Below, in pieces: positions 42,644 to 53,582 of a stretch of DNA of 64,000 nucleotides. Location: contig JAAALK010000288.1 of the NCBI GenBank assembly GCA_019279435.1, forward strand, positions 55,727,624 through 55,791,623, read 5' to 3'. How positions within the stretch are numbered: the stretch's first letter is position 1; every line of letters begins with the position of its first letter. A program made the position numbers and the translations under genes. The stretch is from Zizania palustris (taxonomy: Eukaryota; Streptophyta; Magnoliopsida; Poales; Poaceae). A model generated the notes under the pieces. The model worked only from the letters and a program-made list of their open reading frames with translations, did not search any database and was not told the DNA's origin.

Positions 42644-44879
42644 CCGATTCTAAACCTAGGTAGTGACCATGACGTCTTCAGGTAAAATCCATCCCTAGAA
42701 GCTTTTGGCTACACTTATTGGAAGACTCGCATGCGAGCATACCTTATGAGCCAGAGCTCGGACATATGGGAGATTTGTGTTCATCCTAGTTTCACCATTA
42801 CGACGATTGCTGCGGATACTGCTGAAAAATATAATTACCCAGCATCAAATAATAGTAAGGCGGTGAACATTTTATTTTCTGGTCTAGGTCCTTGTGAGTT
42901 CGAACGTGTTAGCCATCTCACCACTGCTAGAGAGATCTAGGGCTACCCTCCAGGCACATCATGAGGGGACAGCTCAGGTCAAGGCTAGACTATATCAGAC
43001 CTACCGGCGTGAGTATGAAAATTTCTCACAGAAGCTGGGTGAGACTTGTTGAGGATTTGTTTGGTCGCTTTCAATCGATCATTAACAAGCTACGCGTTAA
43101 CAAGGCCGATGGTGATCAGCTGGTCTCAGATCATGAACAAGCGCTTAAGGTACTTCATACCTTGGACCCTAAGATCTGGGAGATCAAGGTGCTCTTCTAT
43201 TGTTGAGAGCACATCTTATGATACCTTGACCATCGCAGAGCTTTTTAGTAAGCTCAAGGCCTCAGAGGTCGATATCCAGTTGAGATCAAATCTTACTGGT
43301 TCTGGATCAAAGACTCTCGCGCTTGCGACACCATCTGCTGATCCTAATGCCATGAGTTGTACTGCGTTTTCCTTGATGTCTATTTCTGAGGAACAACTTG
43401 ATACTCTAGGAGATGATGATCTGTGCTTGTTTAACAACCGGGTGCGACATGTCTATGATAAGCGAATGTTTAAGAGACACGGCACAAAATCCGGATGCTT
43501 TGAGTGTGGTGACCCAGGTCATTTTATCGCCGACTGTCCCAAACAGAAGAATTACAAGAAGGGAACCGGCGGCAACTCCTACAACTCTAGCAAGTATGAC
43601 AACTCCACGAAGGGCAAGCCCAGGGCAAGATTCTTTCGAAAGGCTCTAAAGGATTATAGGCGTGAGAATAAGAAGCGAGACGAGACCTTCTTCGCCGAGA
43701 TGGAGAAAAGATACTCCAAGAGATCCTCATCTTCCTCATCATCTTCAAGTTCAAGTGATGAAGATATCATGATCAGGAAGGGGAAGGACAGGGACAATCC
43801 GGCGGGCCTCTGTTTCATGGGCTTCAAGGGACAAGCCGAAGAGTCGCTCACGTCACAGCCGAAGACCCCACAAGAGCTTCTGCTCAATGGCTCTTGGGGA
43901 GAAGAAAGAGAAGGACTCCTCCGACGACTCCGACGATGACGACGATGAGAATGCATCTTCCTATGAACAAGAAGTTGTTAATTTACTAGAACAGAACAGT
44001 CAGGAGTTGAAGTATAGGGAGAAACTGCTTAGAGGGGCTAAGAAGAGGATAGATGAGCTTGAGAGTGAGCTTGCCACAGCAAATGGCAAGATTGAGAGTC
44101 TATCTTCTTCCCCTTGCTTGGGTGATAGTGGTGAGTGCCCTAACTGTGAGGTGCTGTTGTGTGACCTGACGACTCTCAAGTCCAGGTACACAGAGAGAGT
44201 AGATGAGAGATACGCTTTGGCCACTGAGCTTGAGAGCGCTCAGCAGGAGCTAAAAGATGTTCATGCCACTTTTGTCGCACCTTGTGTAGACTGCCCATCT
44301 CATTTAGCTAGTATAGCCAAGCTGAGAGCCAAGAGTGATGAGCAGTTGAGCGAGTTAGCTGGAGTGAGAGCTGAGTTGGAGAAAGACTAAGCTAGAGCTT
44401 GAGACTTTGTCAGTTCCACCCACTGTTTGTGAGAACTGCTTGTCCATTAGAATGGAATTGATCAAGCTAAAAGCTGAGAAGTCTGTCGAAGTTGATAAAT
44501 AGTGTGAGATCTGCTTGTCTCAGGTGGAGGTGTTAGCTTCTTTGAGAGAGGAGCTAGCTGATGTTCAGACGAGAACTTTTACCTCCGTTCAATCCTGAGT
44601 TGGATCAGTGCTAAAGAGCCACAACTCGGCATGATGATCCGCAGTTCAAGAGACAGGATGGTTTTGGGGTAGGTTACACATATACCAAGGATGATTTTGA
44701 GAGCGCCATTAGCCGTGCAGTGGAGTGGAGTAAGATGACTCCCGGAACAGAGATATCCCAAGACTCACTCCACTGAGTCCTTTAAGGATAGTCAGCCCAA
44801 GGATGGAGTGATCCAAGAACAACCTAAAGCTCCACCTAAGAAGCAGATCTGGGTTCCTAAGCCTAAAACTCTTCACACT
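42644..44879 (+). mobile_element. SIRE-like copia gag fragment, left of the 1-kb gap (error-rich duplicate)
   Basis: Same sequence as 46441-48674 with many single-base insertions and deletions, often in homopolymers. It starts CCGATTCTAAACCTAGG and reaches the N run in the gag C-terminal part (KPKTLHT). The gag core (YDTLTIAELFSKLKASEVDI) and zinc knuckle CFECGDPGHFIADC are recognisable. The indel pattern suggests an unpolished contig end rather than an old copy. Confidence 0.8.
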
Positions 44880-45879
44880 NNNNNNNNNNNNNNNNNNNNN
44901 NNNNNNNNNNNNNNNNNNNNNNNNNNNNNNNNNNNNNNNNNNNNNNNNNNNNNNNNNNNNNNNNNNNNNNNNNNNNNNNNNNNNNNNNNNNNNNNNNNNN
45001 NNNNNNNNNNNNNNNNNNNNNNNNNNNNNNNNNNNNNNNNNNNNNNNNNNNNNNNNNNNNNNNNNNNNNNNNNNNNNNNNNNNNNNNNNNNNNNNNNNNN
45101 NNNNNNNNNNNNNNNNNNNNNNNNNNNNNNNNNNNNNNNNNNNNNNNNNNNNNNNNNNNNNNNNNNNNNNNNNNNNNNNNNNNNNNNNNNNNNNNNNNNN
45201 NNNNNNNNNNNNNNNNNNNNNNNNNNNNNNNNNNNNNNNNNNNNNNNNNNNNNNNNNNNNNNNNNNNNNNNNNNNNNNNNNNNNNNNNNNNNNNNNNNNN
45301 NNNNNNNNNNNNNNNNNNNNNNNNNNNNNNNNNNNNNNNNNNNNNNNNNNNNNNNNNNNNNNNNNNNNNNNNNNNNNNNNNNNNNNNNNNNNNNNNNNNN
45401 NNNNNNNNNNNNNNNNNNNNNNNNNNNNNNNNNNNNNNNNNNNNNNNNNNNNNNNNNNNNNNNNNNNNNNNNNNNNNNNNNNNNNNNNNNNNNNNNNNNN
45501 NNNNNNNNNNNNNNNNNNNNNNNNNNNNNNNNNNNNNNNNNNNNNNNNNNNNNNNNNNNNNNNNNNNNNNNNNNNNNNNNNNNNNNNNNNNNNNNNNNNN
45601 NNNNNNNNNNNNNNNNNNNNNNNNNNNNNNNNNNNNNNNNNNNNNNNNNNNNNNNNNNNNNNNNNNNNNNNNNNNNNNNNNNNNNNNNNNNNNNNNNNNN
45701 NNNNNNNNNNNNNNNNNNNNNNNNNNNNNNNNNNNNNNNNNNNNNNNNNNNNNNNNNNNNNNNNNNNNNNNNNNNNNNNNNNNNNNNNNNNNNNNNNNNN
45801 NNNNNNNNNNNNNNNNNNNNNNNNNNNNNNNNNNNNNNNNNNNNNNNNNNNNNNNNNNNNNNNNNNNNNNNNNNNNNNN
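44880..45879. other. Assembly gap (1000 N)
   Basis: Exactly 1000 N, a conventional placeholder size. The sequence on either side (42088-44879 and 45880-48674) is the same segment, so the gap probably joins two overlapping contig ends. Confidence 0.95.
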
Positions 45880-46440
45880 AGTACTTCGACACCTCTTGGA
45901 CTTTACCTTTATCTAGCAACATCCCTCTGCTGCGAAGAATGAAGATGATCCAAGCAACAACGAAGACTATGAAGACGACATGTATTCGGTATGGAGAAAT
46001 CTCTGGCCAAGTAGCTGCTCTTGGAGTGCTTCACTACTACGAGGATTTAGGGCTATCAGTAGCACTGGACTCAAAGGCGACTCCTATTATCTTCGACGAC
46101 GACTGGCTCTTAACCCCTTCCGCCGACGTGGCTGCAACTTGGGAAGCCTTCCAAGCATCTTGGAGAGTCGAAAGTCGATCGGCGATCAAAGATTGGATTG
46201 ATGAAGGACTTCGCCAGAAGCAAGCACAGTCGCACGCCTCGAGCAGTCAGCCCCCTCCGGGCCCGAAGGTCTAGTTCTCCTTAGGGCCCAAAATATGTAA
46301 AAATTTATGTTTTTATCCTCTATGAATGAAAAGACTTATTTGGAAATGTTTTTAGGCTTTCCGACCTTTTTTGGATGATCTCGAAGTGCTAGAGGTTAAC
46401 GAAGAGCTTCGCCTGCTATGGGCTACCTTCGAAACTCTAA
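45880..46440 (+). pseudogene. Tat-1 antisense gene, exon 4 end and exon 5 start (repeat of 42088-42643)
   Basis: Begins mid-exon 4 at YFDTSWTLPLSSN directly after the N run. It contains GEISGQVAALGVLHYYEDLG and WIDEGLRQKQAQSHASSSQP, then the intron and 5' part of exon 5, and meets the copia at 46441 at the same base as the left copy. Confidence 0.8.
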
Positions 46441-46465
46441 CCGATTCTAAACCTAGGTAGTGACC

Positions 46466-48932
46466 ATGACGTCTTCAGGTAAAATCCCATCCCTAGAAGC
46501 TTTTGGCTACACTTATTGGAAGACTCGCATGCGAGCATACCTTATGAGCCAGAGCTCGGACATATGGGAGATTTGTGTTCATCCTAGTTTCACCATTACG
46601 ACGATTGCTGCGGATACTGCTAAAAATATAATTACCCAGCATCAAAATAATAGTAAGGCGGTGAACATTTTATTTTCTGGTCTAGGTCCTTGTGAGTTCG
46701 AACGTGTTAGCCATCTCACCACTGCTAGAGAGATCTGGGCTACCCTCCAGGCACATCATGAGGGGACAGCTCAGGTCAAGGCTAGACTATATCAGACCTA
46801 CCGGCGTGAGTATGAAAATTTCTCACAGAAGCTGGGTGAGACTGTTGAGGATTTGTTTGGTCGCTTTCAATCGATCATTAACAAGCTACGCGTTAACAAG
46901 GCCGATGGTGATCAGCTGGTCTCAGATCATGAACAAGCGCTTAAGGTACTTCATACCTTGGACCCTAAGATCTGGGAGATCAAGGTGTCTTCTATTGTTG
47001 AGAGCACATCTTATGATACCTTGACCATCGCAGAGCTTTTTAGTAAGCTCAAGGCCTCAGAGGTCGATATCCAGTTGAGATCAAATCTTACTGGTTCTGG
47101 ATCAAAGACTCTGGCGCTTGCGACACCATCTGCTGATCCTAATGCCATGAGTTGTACTGCGTTTTCCTTGATGTCTATTTCTGAGGAACAACTTGATACT
47201 CTAGGAGATGATGATCTGATGCTTGTTTAACAACCGGAGTGCGAATGTTTATGATAAGCGAATGTTTAAGAGACACGGCACAAAATCCGGATGCTTTGAG
47301 TGTGGTGACCCAGGTCATTTTATCGCCGACTGTCCCAAGCAGAAGAATTACAAGAAGGGAACTGGCGACAACTCCTACAACTCTGGCAAGTACAACAACT
47401 CCACGAAGGGCAAGCCCAAGGACAAGGTTCTTTCGAAAGGCCCTGAAAGGATTACAAGCGTGAGAACAAGAAGCGAGACGAGACCTTCTTTGCCGAGATG
47501 GAGAAAAGATACTCCAAGAGATCCTCAGTCTTCCTCATCGTCTTCAAGTTCAAGTGATGAAGATATCATGATCAGGAAGGGGAAGGACAGGGACAATCCG
47601 GCGGACCTCTGTTTCATGGGCTTCAGGGACAAGCTGAAGAGTTGCTCACGTCATAGCCGAAGACCCCACAAGAGCTTCTGCTCAATGGCTCTTGGGGAGA
47701 AGAAAGAGAAGGACTCCTCCGACGACTCCGACGATGACGACGATGAGAATGCATCTTCCTATGAACAAGAAGTTGTTAATTTACTAGAACAGAACAGTCA
47801 GGAGTTGAAGTATAGGGAGAAACTGCTTAGAGGGGCTAAGAAGAGGATAGATGAGCTTGAGAGTGAGCTTGCCACAGCAAATGGCAAGATTTAGAGTCTA
47901 TCTTCTTCCCCTTACTTGGGTGATAGTGGTGAGTGCCCTAACTGTGAGGTGCTGTTGTGTGACCTGACGACTCTCAAGTCCAGGTACACAGAGAGAGTAG
48001 ATGAGAGATACGCTTTGGCCACTGAGCTTGAGAGCGCTCAGCAGGAGCTAAAAGATGTTCATGCCACTTTTGTCGCACCTTGTGTAGACTGCCCATCTCA
48101 TTTAGCTAGTATAGCCAAGCTGAGAGCCAAGAGTGATGAGCAGTTGAGCGAGTTAGCTGGAGTGAGAGCTGAGTTGGAGAAGACTAAGCTAGAGCTTGAG
48201 ACTTTGTCAGTTCCACCCACTGTTTGTGAGAACTGCTTGTCCATTAGAATGGAATTGATCAAGCTAAAAGCTGAGAAGTCTGTCGAAGTTGATAAATAGT
48301 GTGAGATCTGCTTGTCTCAGGTGGAGGTGTTAGCTTCTTTGAGAGAGGAGCTAGCTGATGTTCAGAACGAGAACTTTTACCTCCGTTCAATCCTGAGTTG
48401 GATCAGTGCTAAAGAGCCACAACTCGGCATGATGATCCAGCAGTTCAAGAGACAGGATGGTTTTGGGGTAGGTTACACATATACCAAGGATGATTTTGAG
48501 AGCGCCATTAGCCGTGCAGTGGAGTGGAGTAAGATGACTCCCGAACAGAGATATCCCAAGACTCACTCCACTGAGTCCTTTAAGGATAGTCAGCCCAAGG
48601 ATGGAGTGATCCAAGAACAACCTAAAGCTCCACCTAAGAAGCAGATCTGGGTTCCTAAGCCTAAAACTCTTCACACTTCTCTTGATTCTTTACCTGGACC
48701 CTCTCACACCAAAGATGCTACACCCAATACCACCAAGCCTAAGAACCCTAAGCCACAACAACATCCCAAGAAGCCTACCTATCATTGTGAGTTTTGTCAG
48801 AGAGACGGGCATCTTGAGGAGTTTTGCTTGAGGAGGAAGCGGGTTGAGCGAACAAGAGAGCTCGAGGTGGGCAGGAGCAGTTCTACCAGCAGGGTGGTAG
48901 ACAGAGAGTTCCTTGACATAGAGAGAGGCTAG
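46466..48932 (+). pseudogene. Copia gag (UBN2-type core, two zinc knuckles), frameshifted
   Basis: ATG at 46466 (MTSSGKIPSLEAFGYTYW). The core reads SSDIWEICVHPSF, AREIWATLQAHHEGTAQVKA, and LGETVEDLFGRFQSIINKLR, typical of the UBN2 gag domain. A frameshift near 47220 leads to zinc knuckle 1 (CFECGDPGHFIADC, CX2CX4HX4C). Next are a Ser/acid-rich stretch (SSSSSSSDEDIM; DDSDDDDDENASS) and a coiled coil (AKKRIDELESELATANGKI), then a stop at 47893. After another stop at 48297, zinc knuckle 2 is CEFCQRDGHLEEFC at about residue 160 of the last frame. The long gag with coiled coil is typical of SIRE/Maximus elements. Nonsense codons make it inactive. Confidence 0.85.
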
Positions 48933-49216
48933 AGGCCATGCCACGTCGTGTAGGTGGTGGTAGAGGAGACGGTTTTTATGATCGTGCTCCGGAGGGTGGT
49001 TTCCGTTCCGGCAGAGTTCCAGATCGTTATGGATACGACTTTGGACCTCGTGGCTTGTGATTTTAGGCAAAACAAAGGACCGCGCTTTGATCCGAGTTTC
49101 GGTCCAGACTCATATGATTCCTTTTGCTTTCCTACATACGCGCAGATGGCTCGACACTGGTTTAACACCTTTGCCAAACCTGGTGTTGGACCGTTTGTTC
49201 CCACTCATGATTATTG
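48933..49216 (+). pseudogene. Copia gag extreme C-terminus
   Basis: Short frames encode MPRRVGGGRGDGFYDRAPEG and FPTYAQMARHWFNTFAKPG, ending PFVPTHDY. The QMARHWF motif occurs near the gag end of SIRE-like elements. No protease follows. Confidence 0.6.
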
Positions 49217-50551
49217 ATTTTGATTTAGGAGTTGTGTATCCTTTTGGGGATATTTTGAGTCAGCTTTTCATTGGTATCAGTTTTTTCTTTCTTCTTTATT
49301 TTTTTGTGTGCGTTCATATCATGCATAATCATTAGTCACATTTTGAGCTTGCTTTTGTTATATGATTAATCTGCTTTACTCTCTCTAGCTAGTATATGTT
49401 TTCGATTACTTGTCGATGATCATGTTCTGTTTCAGTTCACATGATATATCTGATTTTTGTCATATGCATGGCTTTTATGCTTTAAAATTGAAAAATGATC
49501 ACCATTGCTTCTGGTAACTAGCATGTGTAGGCTGAATGCTTTCGCTATCTTTTACATGCCTTGTAGCTAGATCGTCACTTAGATGCAGATATGCAACTTG
49601 GACATCTATATGCTTTAAATATGAAAAATGTGTTATAAAAATGATAAAAATCCAGAGAAATGAAAAATTTATGCATTTTTATGATTATTAGAAAAGATCC
49701 TAGGTGGGTTTGCTTTGTCACATTGCATTGTTCTGATTGCTTACCATAGCACTTTGGTATGAACTAGGATGGTGTAATGTATGCCAAGACCAATGTCTTA
49801 AGCTTCTGATGGTCCAGTTCTGGCCTAGGCTTGACTTGGTCGGTTAGCATAAGGTTTGACATGCAAATAACCCCTGGCAAAAATGAAAAAAATTAAAAAG
49901 ATAACAAGTTTGCTGAAGCACTTTGTTTTGGACAATGCTTATCTTGGTAGATATCAGTTAGCTTTTGTATCTCATGCTTTACTTTGCTTGTCAACTAGAA
50001 AATATGGTGATGCTTTTGTTTTGCAAAAATCAAAAAATGCGTGCTAATGACTTTCTTAAGATATCATCTATTGCACTGATCATGTCATGTATCTTAGACA
50101 GTATATCTTTCGCTATACCTGTTAGATGTTGTTATTGCAGTTAATCATATCTAAGAAGCAAGCTTTTCACACTCCACCTGCACCCCATCTGCATTCATAG
50201 CATATTTTGAGGGGGAGCTGCATTTCATGGGGAGTTTGTGTTTATGTCTCTTTAAGTGCATTTAGTCTCACTTGATGAGTCCAATTGTCAACAAGGGGGA
50301 GAAATTTTGGAGTTTACTTTTTAGTTTCCTTGTTGGTAATTCTGAGATTTGCACTCGTTTTTGAGTCTTTATTTTTGGTTAACTATAATGACCGTTTTCG
50401 TGCTTCTGTTTGGCTTTTTGGTCATTAGGGTTAAACTTTTATTTTCTTTCTTCTATTTTCTTTTGTCTTTGTTTTTCTGTTTCCACATGTTTTGCAGGTT
50501 CTAGAGATGAGCTGAAAAGGGTGTTGACAATGCACTCATCAAGGGGGAGAT
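49217..50551 (+). other. Copia 3' untranslated remnant with polypurine tracts
   Basis: AT-rich, no coding frame over 100 codons with recognisable content. Two purine tracts occur: CAACAAGGGGGAGAAATTTTG at about 50292 and CAAGGGGGAGAT at 50540-50551. The second directly precedes the LTR; the first is probably an internal duplicate or the remnant of a pol/env end. pol is absent. Confidence 0.6.
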
Positions 50552-52157
50552 TGAGAAACCATGTTGAAGAATATGGTTTTGATATTCCAGATGTGATGAG
50601 TGATTGTCAACGGAAGTCAATGGAAGGGAGATATGAAGACCTGCCGAGTCTGAGGCGCATGTGACTCAGGTACACGGCAGTGAGCGACGGCCGGGCAGAG
50701 GAGCTGTGGAGTCGGGCTGGCCCAATCCGGGTACATGGCTAGGAGCGGCAGATGATCCACTGGTCTGTTGACTGGGTTTGACTCAGGTACACGGGCGGCG
50801 AGCGATTGCCGGGCTGAGGGAGCTGCGGGGTCGGGTCGGCCCAATCCGGGTACCCAGTGCGAAGACGGTGGACGCTTTGTCAGTTTCGGCGTAAAACTGA
50901 CAATCTATGTTTAATTCGTTTTTAGGATATTAATATTTAGTTTTTAAGTTTAGAATATTTTTATTTAAGTCAGGTGATTTTTCTAAGAATATTTTAGTAA
51001 TTTTCAGAATTTATTTTAGAGTCAGTTTATTTTACCTGAGGGTAAATTAGTCTTTTCATGTATTAGGATTTGTCTATAAATAGGCCCCTATCCCCTTGAG
51101 GATAGTTGACAGTTTTTAATAGATCAATCTACAGTCCACATCGAAAAATTTATTTCTCTCCTGCTATCGACAATACAGAAATTTGGCGCAGGATCTACAG
51201 CTTGGCACGCTAATCGAGGCGCCTCGGCTGCTGTTGCTTCTGTTTTGTCACATCGTTCTCAAGTGCTGCACGACAAGGTTTGTGTTTCTCCACAGCAGGT
51301 TGCACAGGAGTTGACAACAGTTTGCACGGTTCCCAAGGCGAACTGTGGATAGTGCACCTTTTGCTTTTTGCTTGAGTCCTGTGCACGCAGGGAAGCCATG
51401 GCGAGCATCTCGGCCAGTCCCCTGGTCATCCTCGCGCGCTCGGGGTGGTTTATTTCTTCCTGTGAACCTGTAGCCGATTGGTTTGCGAGGACGTTAGGAG
51501 GCGCGTCAGATCTGAAGCAGCTACGCGCACTCATTTTACGAGAAAAAGGTTTTTCACGTCATAAGAAGCATTTCGGTGACAAATTTTTGCGCAGATGCAT
51601 GCACACAGGTTAGTACTTTTAATCCCCTATTTTTTAGTAGATCAGTTTTAGAGATAATCATCTATTAATCAATTAGCTGAAAATTTGTTTAGAAATTTCG
51701 TGGGAATTTTAATCTGTCAAAAATATTTTTAGTAATCGATTATTTTAATCTGCTCGTATAAAATAAGATTTTATTATTAGTTGTAGTAATATTTTATTCT
51801 AGATGTACATGAAATATTTTAGGTTTATTTCTGAATTAATTTCTGGATGATCCATATTTTTATTTAGTTGATTAGTATTTTATTTTTAAACCGCAACCTG
51901 AATATTTTATTAATTTGTTTAGGTATCTTGCTTGTACCAATTTTATTTACTGCAGTATTTATATTTAGTTTATCTTTAATATAATTTTAATTAGGACATC
52001 GGTCATTTTTAAGCTAGACAACTTTAATCCCTGAAATCTGCTTTGCAAATATTATTTGTCTGGTTAAGTTTATTTGGGTGGTGGGATTAAAATATAGTTT
52101 AGCAAGAAATTTTTAGGCGCCCATTCACCCCCTCTGGTCGCTACTTTCAGTCCTACA
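50552..52157 (+). repeat. 3' LTR of the SIRE-like copia
   Basis: 1606 bp, from TGAGAAACCATGTTGAAG to GGTCGCTACTTTCAGTCCTACA. It has TATAAATAGG near 51075. The 5' end carries AAACCAT...ATGGTTT inverted repeats. It contains a 117-bp-period duplication (50663-50880) and the inverted repeat TGTCAGTTT...AAAACTGACA at 50879-50903. The last 500 bp are AT-rich and end CACCCCCTCTGGTCGC, as in SIRE-like LTRs. Confidence 0.8.
50663..50880. repeat. 117-bp direct duplication inside the copia LTR
   Basis: GACTCAGGTACACGG starts at 50663 and 50780. Both units include GGCCCAATCCGGGTAC and GGAGCTG(T/C)GG(A/G)GTCGGG. The units are GC-rich in an otherwise AT-rich LTR, so they may be U3 enhancer-type repeats or captured DNA. 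Confidence 0.75.
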
Positions 52158-52158
52158 C

Positions 52159-53028
52159 CTCTCGAGCTGCGTCAACTATGGAGGATGTAGTCAGCCCTTG
52201 AATTTGCGACTTCGTATGGGGCAAGCACTTGAAAAATTGTCTTAAAGTCTCTCTGGGCAGTTGCTTCACCTGGAATAGACTTCTTGTAGACATTGGGGGT
52301 AAGAAGGTACCCTGAAAGTTACTTATGAACTTCTTCCTTAATTGTTCCCAGGTTCTAATTGACCCTGGCTTCAGGGACCAAAACCACCGCAGAGCTACCT
52401 CTTCAAGAGCTAAAGGGAAACATTTGGCCATGGTGTCTCGCACTCCTCCGCTGGCCTCAATTGCAAATGCATAAGAACGGGAGAACTCCCCAGGGTCCTC
52501 ATCTTCAGAATATTTGCAGAGCTTCGAAGTTTTAAACTTAGTATTGAAGCACACTTTCTGTAGCTCGGGATGCAGCGGAGACTCACTGTCGAAGGAAGCG
52601 TTCTCCGGGGCTTCGAGATAAGGAAGTTCGTCGTCTTGGGGCACTTCGGGGATGACCGTGGTGGCCTTAGAACGAAGCCTATCTGCGGCTTCTTGCCGCC
52701 ACCTCGCTACTTCAGCTTGGAGACTGGCCATTTGGACGGCCATGTCACCAAGACCATCTTCATCTCCTCGGGAAGGACCTTCTGGGTCTTGAGAACTGTA
52801 CGCATCAGTCCGAAGCGGAATCTGAGGTGGAAGAGGGACTCCGGTTGACCGAAATATGGATGGAGTTGGGGGAGGAACTCCGTATGCTCAAGGAAGGGGA
52901 ATCCCTTCGGGAGTCTGTGGAGGAATTGCCGAAGATCCTCCGACCTCGACTGTGTTAGAAGATCTTACTCCGGAGGTACGAGGGAACCTCCGAGTAGGAC
53001 TACCACCTGAACTTCGCTTGGGAGGCAT
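52159..53028 (-). pseudogene. Tat-2 gag, N-terminal half (right duplicate)
   Basis: Starts MPPKRSS at 53028, with the same early stops as 40735. The frame 52743-52159 encodes MAVQMASLQAEVARWRQEAA, FKTSKLCKYSEDEDPGEFSR, ALRWFWSLKPGSIRTWEQLR and FISNFQGTFLPPMS. It is cut at 52159 by the copia LTR. Confidence 0.85.
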
Positions 53029-53090
53029 GGTTTGAGAACTTGGTAGAGAACGAAGTTTTTTGGACTAGGTTCCCCACGGACGGCGCCAAC

Positions 53091-53582
53091 TGTTGGCGTA
53101 AAAGATTACGCTAACAGGTTTCTAGAAATTAGAAACTAACAAATGAAGTGTTTGTGAAGTAAACTATTTCAAGCCTCCGAAGTGGATAATAGCTCAAAAC
53201 AGTTCGAAGATGTGTATTGAATAACTCCGTATTCCCTCTCCATTAAAGGGTAAAACGGGGGTATTTATAGGCCAAAACCTTAAGGAAAAGACCTTTTTAC
53301 CCTCTATTACAACCGACATAGTGGAAACTATTTGGTACCCTTAATAGGGCTAAAACGGTGAAAGACTAATCTAATGGAAAAGAAGATAAGCCTTCCATCT
53401 TAGCTGGCAAAAAGGTTCTCTGAGGAGTCTACGTTCGAAGATATACTCCGAACTAGAGTTCGCCTATAATCTTCGAACTTGACCCAGGTCAACCATAGTT
53501 GGACGTTACAGAACTTCAGCTAAATAGCTTGTCTTCGTCTTGTTGTAATAGTAACCCTGAGGATGAAGTATTTTCCCCAACA
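53091..53582 (-). repeat. Tat-2 5' LTR (right duplicate)
   Basis: 492 bp, TGTTGGCGTAAAAG to TTTCCCCAACA, followed by GGGGC. To the left is the complement of the primer site (TTCCCCACGGACGGCGCCAA). It is the same LTR as 40798-41291 apart from a few changes. Confidence 0.9.

Larger units (their letters stand above)
46441..52157 (+). mobile_element. SIRE/Maximus-like Ty1/copia element, 5'-truncated and lacking pol
   Basis: It begins just upstream of gag with no 5' LTR or primer site. gag covers 46466 to about 49216. There is no protease, integrase or RT. The 3' region has a polypurine tract AAGGGGGAGAT before a 1606-bp 3' LTR (50552-52157). The right junction falls in Tat-2 gag. No 5-bp target duplication can be matched because the left end is not an LTR end. 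The deletion of pol lies between 49216 and about 50200. Confidence 0.8.

Noticed and set aside
44808..46274. Long open frames across the N run
   Set aside because: Created by translating N; not real.
50879..50903. TGTCAGTTT...AAAACTGACA as the terminus of another transposon
   Set aside because: No partner end or target duplication found; it lies inside the copia LTR and may be a simple hairpin.
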